The notes under the pieces were generated by a model that had not been told where the DNA came from, searched no databases, and saw only the letters and a list, made by a program, of their open reading frames with translations. Made by a program: the position numbers and the translations under genes. A stretch of DNA of 27,529 bases from positions 1 to 27,529 of the forward strand of contig JAVYRX010000011.1 in assembly GCA_038729485.1 (NCBI GenBank), written 5' to 3'. The stretch comes from GCA-001856825 sp038729485. GTDB taxonomy: Archaea > Thermoplasmatota > Thermoplasmata > Thermoplasmatales > GCA-001856825. Shown here piece by piece: positions 22,050 through 27,529 of the stretch; position 1 is the first letter of the stretch; each line of letters starts with the position of its first letter.

Positions 22050-24038
22050 ATGACCTCTTCCATTCCCCTAGTGTTGCTGACCATTGCTTCTATGGTTGCA
22101 GTGATCGTTACATCGGAGTATTTTTTGGTTCCGGAGAGAACTTCCAGGAAGAGAAGGTACCTTATCTATTTCGTCCTCACAATGATGGCATCGATGTTCG
22201 TTGGGCTGAGTTTTTATCTGGCTACTGGCAAGAATTTCTTGGACACTATTGTAGCTATAAACATCATAATGGTCCCGATGATCTCTATTATTGTAATCCT
22301 TGTTTACCTGTACTCAATGGAGTGGAAAGCAAGGTATAATCTCCAAAAAATAACTATTCCTCTAATTTTCGTCTTTGACGAGTTTCTAATGACTCTTTTC
22401 GTCCTTCAATTGAGCGGGCAGAAGATCGGCCCAGGTCTTTCGACAGTACCTGAAGTCGTTAACTCTGTTTATTTTGTTGCACCTATGGAAGTAGAGATGC
22501 TGTTTTCAATACTTTTCTTCGATATCAAGGGTACGGGCAGGATTCTTCTCGTCATCCTTGCCCTTATGGATTTTTTATCCCCCGCAATTTTCCCAAGTCT
22601 TGGCGGAATTTTGATCTTTACTAATGCACTCATCATGGTTGCAGGGATGATCGTTGCGTTGGAAGGCGTCTCTGGCGCGAAGAACGGTATAACATTGGAG
22701 AGGAAGAGGATAATTGACGTTTCCTTCATAGTATATCTGTTGAATTCAATAGGTTTCTTCTTATATTATTCCCAGGGAACGAGAACTGATACAGACTGGT
22801 TATTCTATTCTGTGTCAGTTATGGCCGGCATGTCTCTTTATTTCTTCCTTGTGCTATCCGGAAGAAGCTCACAGATTACTAAAGGATGGATTCATAGAAA
22901 AGGTTGGCTCTTTTACATACTTTCTGTATCGTTCGTATCTGAACTGCTAATGAGCATCCCCCTTGACATATATACTGGGGTTTTCAATGTTAGCGGATCG
23001 GGAGCCTATGCTTTTTCCTACCTTGAAGAATCGGCGGTTTCCAATTTTTTCCATGGAGGGGCCGCTGCATCAATCGTTCCGTTTATAGCTGCGGTTGCTA
23101 ATGCACCGATGTTCCTACTTCTCATGGGACTTGAAATGGGCGCACTTGTTGTTATAAGGATTAAGAGAATAAAATGGTTTGAAAAAAGAATAAATTTATC
23201 CTTTGCACTACTCGCATATTTCACCTATACTCTGATTGGCCCCAATTACATCAATGGATGGGACAGGATTCCGCTGTGGTCAAATGTTGGCGCGCTTGGC
23301 CCGGTGGGTGGCGCCCTGATACTTCCGATGATATTTTCCTATGCTGTTTATGCCGTACTGGCCATATTGTTTGGAAGGAGATCCTACTGCAGTACGCTAT
23401 GCCCATCGGCAGTAATGTACGGCGGTACCTTGGGACAGGAAATGATTTCCCTCAATTACGCTTCCAAAATCAGCAAAAAAAATATTGGGAGCAAATACGG
23501 GGCCATAGCCATGGATCTTGCTTCTGCAAGCTGGGTCTTCATGGTTGCATCCTCAATTCTAAGCTTCGCGGCGTATTACGGAATGATAAGGATACATATT
23601 GACGCCGCTGTGTTGTATTCCTTCCTAGTATGGAATTTCCTATGGTATTTATTTTTTATATCCATGCCTTTCATCGGGATGAGTCCGTGCAGGAGATACG
23701 GTTTTTGCACTACAGGAACCTTCGTCGGTTTCTTTAGCAAAATTGGTTTTTTCAGGATCGAGGGCGTTGATCCGAACGTATGCTTCAGGTGTGAGAGCAA
23801 GGCATGCGTGACTGCGTGCGAAGTCGGCTTAGGCGACATACCTGCACAGATTATGAAGAAAGGGTATTTCAAGAGCCAAAAGTGTGTCGGTTCAGGGTCA
23901 TGCATAATGGCATGCCCTTACGATAACATACATTTCTACGATATCAGGAACGCAATAAAGGAAAGGTTAAGTTCCAAAAAACCTGGCACTCAGGAGAAAT
24001 ATGTTGGAAAACCACATTACAGGTATGCTGACAAATAG
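22050..24038 (+). CDS. Polytopic membrane protein with C-terminal ferredoxin domain
   Basis: A 662-residue protein with about 13 hydrophobic segments followed by a cytoplasmic ferredoxin domain. It resembles NapH/NosR-like membrane polyferredoxins by layout: Cys pairs in SYCSTLCPSAVMYG and PCRRYGFC lie next to helices. Two cluster motifs end the protein. The first is Cys578-x2-Cys581-x4-Cys586-x3-Cys590; the second is Cys612-x2-Ser615-x2-Cys618-x3-Cys622-Pro, where Ser615 replaces the usual second Cys. It could pass electrons between ferredoxin and the quinone pool or an oxidase assembly, but the role is inferred from its place between bc and oxidase genes. The ATG follows GCAGG and a TATA-like TATTATAG (22025-22032). 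Confidence 0.8.
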   Translation: MTSSIPLVLLTIASMVAVIVTSEYFLVPERTSRKRRYLIYFVLTMMASMFVGLSFYLATGKNFLDTIVAINIIMVPMISIIVILVYLYSMEWKARYNLQKITIPLIFVFDEFLMTLFVLQLSGQKIGPGLSTVPEVVNSVYFVAPMEVEMLFSILFFDIKGTGRILLVILALMDFLSPAIFPSLGGILIFTNALIMVAGMIVALEGVSGAKNGITLERKRIIDVSFIVYLLNSIGFFLYYSQGTRTDTDWLFYSVSVMAGMSLYFFLVLSGRSSQITKGWIHRKGWLFYILSVSFVSELLMSIPLDIYTGVFNVSGSGAYAFSYLEESAVSNFFHGGAAASIVPFIAAVANAPMFLLLMGLEMGALVVIRIKRIKWFEKRINLSFALLAYFTYTLIGPNYINGWDRIPLWSNVGALGPVGGALILPMIFSYAVYAVLAILFGRRSYCSTLCPSAVMYGGTLGQEMISLNYASKISKKNIGSKYGAIAMDLASASWVFMVASSILSFAAYYGMIRIHIDAAVLYSFLVWNFLWYLFFISMPFIGMSPCRRYGFCTTGTFVGFFSKIGFFRIEGVDPNVCFRCESKACVTACEVGLGDIPAQIMKKGYFKSQKCVGSGSCIMACPYDNIHFYDIRNAIKERLSSKKPGTQEKYVGKPHYRYADK

Positions 24039-25295
24039 CAGGAATAGAGAGAAGCTTAAGACCGCCACCTGCGAGTATCCCGGAAAGAAAACTACTGAAT
24101 TTAAGCTCAGGTACAGGAAAATTACTGAAAGCATAGCCTCCATTGAAAAGACAAGCTCGATAATGCCTATCTTGGATATCTTGCGCCTGTTTCTCATCGC
24201 AAGGGAAATGAGCAGGCCAGAGACAATTCCCAGCAGTGAATAGATCTCAAAATACAGGGGTGAAACTAGAGCCTTACCGATTACGAACGGTATCAGCAAC
24301 ATTAACTGCAAGCTGAACGCTATCCCTATCAGAGGGAGAGGTTCTCTATGCCTGAATGGAACTATCTGCCCTAGGAAGAATCCGGAAAACAACGTTAGGG
24401 TCGAGTTGAGTCCGAAAATCCACAGGTTGAAGACGAGACCGGAAAATATCAGGGCGGATTCCGCAACCATGGAAACGAGGAATAACAAAAGAAACAGTCC
24501 AACACCAAAATTCAGCTTTGGTAGTGGCCTGGGTTTATGAAGGAACAGATTTGTAACTACAAGCATTACAACGGAGAAAAAGACGAGATACGGCACTATT
24601 GCAAACGCAAGATACGACGCTGTCCCAGAAAGAATTCCAACCGTGTTTTCACACTGGCATGCGAGTGCCGTGACCGCCGCAGAAGCAACGGACGTTCCAG
24701 GAGTTGGTGATCTTATTATTAGAAAAGTGTTTGAAGAAGCCAGATATGCAACTGCGGGAAAAACTATCAGAATCAGCGGGGAGACCGTTAAAGTAACTTT
24801 GCCGAGGGATATGACTAGGCCGAACGCGTAGGTAATTGGAACGCCAACTGCAGGCGCATTGTTGTATATCGAAAACAGGAATATGTGATGCTGCACAGTA
24901 TTTACAGGCAAAATTCTCAGGCTGGTAGAAATTAAAAGGAGAGCTAGGAATATGAGAGAAGATACCAACGCAACAGCTATGTCGTCCCTCTTCCTCTCAT
25001 GCAAAGCAGGCTTCATTGCAACCAGTGCAGATACAAGATAGAACGGCGCCAAATACAGGAAACCAGAGATTGAAACCAGTATGGAAGCTGCGACGGAGAG
25101 CATCGAAAGGAGAAAAAGAAATCTTAAATGTATGTCAAACTTTATTGAAATGAACGTGAAAAAGACGAAGAGAACGGCCTCAATAGATAAAAATTCAACC
25201 ATGGCATTCCTGTCAAATATCACCTCCTTAAAAAAGAACGGAATGTTCCAAAGAAGAAATACGATAATAATCGGAAATGTCTTCTTGATCGTCAT
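23967..25295 (-). CDS. Polytopic membrane protein, unknown, in the oxidase operon
   Basis: A 442-residue membrane protein with about 11-13 helices; I recognise no family. A distinctive patch is ALACQCENTVGILSG (Cys213 and Cys215), preceded by PTPGTSVASAAV (198-209). His136 and His137 lie in TVQHHIFLFSIYNN. It starts with ATG immediately after the TAA of heme O synthase (25296-25298), with no gap, so translation is coupled. It does not resemble heme A synthase CtaA, which would need four helix histidines in a conserved pattern. The end overlaps the convergent ferredoxin gene by 72 bases. A role in oxidase or heme/copper maturation is a guess from the operon. Confidence 0.75.
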   Translation of the reverse strand: MTIKKTFPIIIVFLLWNIPFFFKEVIFDRNAMVEFLSIEAVLFVFFTFISIKFDIHLRFLFLLSMLSVAASILVSISGFLYLAPFYLVSALVAMKPALHERKRDDIAVALVSSLIFLALLLISTSLRILPVNTVQHHIFLFSIYNNAPAVGVPITYAFGLVISLGKVTLTVSPLILIVFPAVAYLASSNTFLIIRSPTPGTSVASAAVTALACQCENTVGILSGTASYLAFAIVPYLVFFSVVMLVVTNLFLHKPRPLPKLNFGVGLFLLLFLVSMVAESALIFSGLVFNLWIFGLNSTLTLFSGFFLGQIVPFRHREPLPLIGIAFSLQLMLLIPFVIGKALVSPLYFEIYSLLGIVSGLLISLAMRNRRKISKIGIIELVFSMEAMLSVIFLYLSLNSVVFFPGYSQVAVLSFSLFLLFVSIPVMWFSNIFLLSARFFGT

Positions 25296-26162
25296 TTAGA
25301 GCCTTACTACCGTCAGCATTAAAATTACCAAGAATACAGAAAGGTAATAATTGCTTGCTAAAAATGCTTTGAACGAGACTTTCTTTATCTCCATCCTCCC
25401 GTATTCCAGCATGGCCACTCTTGCTACCAAGAAAATACTGGTGGGTACGAGCAACAAATAATACAGTAGAGGGAACTGAATTCTCAGAAGGAAAGGAGAG
25501 AATGAGAAAGCAACTAGTACTATCGTATTTACGAGAATCGCATTTACGGTAAATTTTTCGTCCTTGACTGACGGAAGCATTGGAATTTTGGCAGAAGCGT
25601 AATCCTCCTTGTACTTTATTGCCAGAGTCCAGAAATGAGTTGGAGTCCAAAGGAAGACCATGACTGCGACGAATACAGATACTAGGGAATAGGGAGAATT
25701 CACGGCTGACCAGCCAGCTAGGGCAGGAAACGAGCCTGCAACTCCGCCAATTACTATGTTCCAAGTCGTTCTCCTCTTTAGGGCAACCGTGTAGAGCACA
25801 GAATAGCTGAGGAACCCGCACAAGATCCATACTGTCGTAGCAAGGTTAAGGAACAGGATAGATATGGCAACAGAACCGGCTAGGAGCAGTATAATTGAGG
25901 ATATGTAATATTTACCACTTTTAAAAGAGCTCCTCCATCTCGTTCTAGTCATCTTTCCGTCTATATCCATATCGAAGAAATTATTCGCAAGTGACGATGA
26001 AAACGACGCGAATGTTCCGGCGACAACCAAGGGTAGAACCTTCCACGCCAAAGACATATTCTTCAACCCAAGAACAAATGTCGTTACAGCTACAAGATCA
26101 AGAAGTATCGCTATTCCGGGCTTCGTAAGGCTGAAAGCTTTAGAGATTCTCATTCGCTTCAC
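25296..26162 (-). CDS. ctaB: Protoheme IX farnesyltransferase (heme O synthase)
   Basis: A 288-residue UbiA-type prenyltransferase with about nine helices. The first Asp-rich motif is NNFFDMDIDGKMTRTRWR (about residues 61-78), as in CyoE/CtaB. The second is around LWTPTHFWTLAIKYKEDY, with the family's TPTHFW signature and the KYKEDY site. It adds farnesyl to heme b to give heme O for the terminal oxidase. The start is GTG at 26162, or ATG at 26153 three codons later; both overlap the cupredoxin gene (23 or 14 bases). The operon order is oxidase I, cupredoxin, this gene, unknown membrane protein. Confidence 0.95.
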   Translation of the reverse strand: MKRMRISKAFSLTKPGIAILLDLVAVTTFVLGLKNMSLAWKVLPLVVAGTFASFSSSLANNFFDMDIDGKMTRTRWRSSFKSGKYYISSIILLLAGSVAISILFLNLATTVWILCGFLSYSVLYTVALKRRTTWNIVIGGVAGSFPALAGWSAVNSPYSLVSVFVAVMVFLWTPTHFWTLAIKYKEDYASAKIPMLPSVKDEKFTVNAILVNTIVLVAFSFSPFLLRIQFPLLYYLLLVPTSIFLVARVAMLEYGRMEIKKVSFKAFLASNYYLSVFLVILMLTVVRL

Positions 26163-26703
26163 TGATCATGTTGAAATTATCACAGCACGACTGGAAATCA
26201 GCCGCAGGATAATCAGGGGGAGTATAGGGTACTACGGGTGCAGAGGAGTTAGTTGCATTCGACGTGCTGGCATTTATAATAAGCGCACCAACCATGGTTT
26301 CAGGATGTACTTCACACCAATACGTATAAACTCCGGGATTGGCAAACGACCAGTTCACCCAAGTTACAGAGCCAATCGTCGTTGGTATCACCACATTCAC
26401 TATTGCGTTGGACGCACTTTCGTTAGGTCCAGGATTTATCGTCAACGTGTGAGGGAGGCCGTCCTGTTCAATTACCTTGAACTCGAGAAGGACATGCGTT
26501 TTTGCATACAACGTGGGATTCGGATGCGAGGTGTTATAGTTCCACCCCTCAGCATTGGCATATAATACTATCAATTCCGTAGAATTGTAACTGGCAGAGA
26601 GCTGCGTCGGAGACGTGGTGGTCCCCTCCATAAACCATATAAACGAGCCACCTGCGGCAAGGAGGACTATTATGAACAATGCTATCGGCGTTGCCTTTCT
26701 CAT
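26140..26703 (-). CDS. Membrane-anchored cupredoxin (type-1 copper, oxidase-associated)
   Basis: A 187-residue protein with an N-terminal anchor (residues 7-24) and an outside cupredoxin domain. Candidate copper ligands are His85 (DGLPHTLTI), Cys130, His133 and Met137 (YTYWCEVHPETMVG), a type-1-like C-x2-H-x3-M loop. A CuA site would need CxxxCxxxHxxM, so this is not a standard subunit II. It may deliver electrons to the oxidase or replace part of subunit II. After the domain comes a Pro-rich tail with adjacent Cys173-Cys174. The ATG overlaps the stop of subunit I (ATGA). Sequons suggest glycosylation. Confidence 0.85.
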   Translation of the reverse strand: MRKATPIALFIIVLLAAGGSFIWFMEGTTTSPTQLSASYNSTELIVLYANAEGWNYNTSHPNPTLYAKTHVLLEFKVIEQDGLPHTLTINPGPNESASNAIVNVVIPTTIGSVTWVNWSFANPGVYTYWCEVHPETMVGALIINASTSNATNSSAPVVPYTPPDYPAADFQSCCDNFNMISEANENL

Positions 26704-27529
26704 GCCGCCACCTCCTCTTCGAGAATGTTCCCTATACCGACTTCAACAGGTTTATATGCGGAGTACAGGAAGTTGATCAGGAAGACCAAGTATCCAATCC
26801 CAAGAATCACTCCTCCAATGGCGGCCGCATCCTGATAGGTTTGGAATACACCGAAGTATCCTGCTACCCTTCTAGGCATCCCCGCGAAACCTCCGACGAG
26901 CCAAAATCCGGACATGACCCACGTTCCTATAGAGGTCAGGTAGAAATGCACCTTTGCAAGTGGGACGTTGTAGTTCCTCCCGGCGGTAAGGGTTGGAAAG
27001 AGGACATACATAGCGGCAAACGCTATGCCTGTCGTCAAACCTAGGAGAATGAAGTGGAAGTGGGACGTCACTGCGTAAGTTCCATGTATCAGCTCGTCAA
27101 CAGAGGGGTCGGCCAGATAAACGCCGATGATCCCACCGATTATGAAATCTATTATGCCGTTGATTATGAACAACATTGGAACTGTGAATCTCACCCTTCC
27201 AACCCACAGCGTAGCGATCCAGTTAAACACGGACATTGCTGAAGGTATTGCGACTATGAATGAAGTTGTCGAAAATATTATGTCCCATATGGTACCGAGG
27301 CCACTGTTGAAAAGGTGGTGCCCCCATACTGTCGCGCTTAATACCATGAGAAGGAGAAGCGAAAAAACACCTGTACGGTAGCTGTATATTTTCGTACCTG
27401 TAAATCTCGGAAGAAGCTCGTAAATTAACCCAAATGCGGGTATGACAGCGACGTAAACTATAGGATGCCCCCAGAACCAGAACATTATCGCGTAGCCGAG
27501 TGCTGTGCTGTTGGAGCCCTGGAAGAATA
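26700..27529 (-). CDS. Heme-copper oxidase subunit I, C-terminal part (5' end outside window)
   Basis: The frame is open to the right edge, and about 276 residues are visible. WFWGHPIVYVAVIPAFG holds the CuB His and the cross-link Tyr. VWGHHLFNSG holds the other two CuB His. HGTYAVTSHFHFILLG has the heme a3 and low-spin heme His. The K-channel region reads AIPSAMSVFNW, where A-type oxidases have PTGIKVFNW. Ser takes the Thr and Lys places, close to the B-type (ba3-like) pattern PSLMTAF. It is the terminal O2-reducing, proton-pumping subunit. The gene ends in an ATGA overlap with the cupredoxin gene. The first heme a ligand and D-channel lie beyond the window. Confidence 0.95.
   Translation of the reverse strand, partial: FFQGSNSTALGYAIMFWFWGHPIVYVAVIPAFGLIYELLPRFTGTKIYSYRTGVFSLLLLMVLSATVWGHHLFNSGLGTIWDIIFSTTSFIVAIPSAMSVFNWIATLWVGRVRFTVPMLFIINGIIDFIIGGIIGVYLADPSVDELIHGTYAVTSHFHFILLGLTTGIAFAAMYVLFPTLTAGRNYNVPLAKVHFYLTSIGTWVMSGFWLVGGFAGMPRRVAGYFGVFQTYQDAAAIGGVILGIGYLVFLINFLYSAYKPVEVGIGNILEEEVAA

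Noticed and set aside
25228..25830. Minus-strand frame of 200 codons over ctaB
   Set aside because: It is an alternate frame of heme O synthase, whose motifs are intact in the other frame.
1..27529. CRISPR array or insertion sequence
   Set aside because: No regularly spaced repeats, transposase motifs or terminal inverted repeats were seen.

Overview
The window looks like part of a Thermoplasmatales-type (acidophilic euryarchaeal) chromosome. Archaeal markers are a Nep1 18S/16S rRNA methyltransferase, a Pcc1-like KEOPS subunit, an archaeal-style RNase P RNA, tRNA genes without encoded CCA, and AT-rich TATA-like boxes lying about 20-30 bases upstream of many start codons (leaderless-style promoters). 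A Rieske/cytochrome b pair and a heme-copper oxidase without a visible CuA subunit indicate aerobic respiration. The lineage is an inference from gene content; no marker here fixes genus or species.

Layout. 1-4176 (all minus): Mrp/NBP35 ATPase followed by an ABC-2 exporter (ATPase plus permease), a PadR-type regulator with its own promoter, an EF-Tu-like protein that has lost its GTPase motifs, a Pcc1-like gene whose 3' end runs into tRNA-Arg(GCG), then the window edge. 4280-6632 (plus): a sequon-rich surface protein, a small unknown protein and Nep1. 6610-9374 (minus): histidine phosphatase, RNase P RNA, ScpB and PurD. 9462-10003: tRNA-Arg(TCT) followed by a gene-poor stretch. 10004-13547 (minus): M17 aminopeptidase, a class V aminotransferase-like protein and an unknown protein. 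13658-15408 (plus): a small membrane protein and a CPA-type antiporter homologue. 15410-18145 (minus): a heme-oxygenase-like (HDO) protein and a second ABC-2 exporter.

18190-27529 is a respiratory region. Rieske protein, cytochrome b and an SDR form one minus-strand operon. A CPBP-like membrane protein and a 662-residue membrane polyferredoxin run on the plus strand. A second minus-strand operon enters from the right edge: oxidase subunit I (N-terminus outside the window), a type-1-copper cupredoxin, heme O synthase CtaB/CyoE, and an unrecognised 442-residue polytopic protein. The genes in this last operon overlap or abut.

The most interesting material is in the respiratory region: the membrane ferredoxin with an incomplete second cluster motif, the unknown polytopic protein coupled to heme O synthase, a cytochrome b whose PEWY motif reads PPWF, and an oxidase with B-type-like K-channel residues. 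Elsewhere, the antiporter lacks both hallmark acidic residues of its family, and an elongation-factor-like protein has a degenerate G domain.
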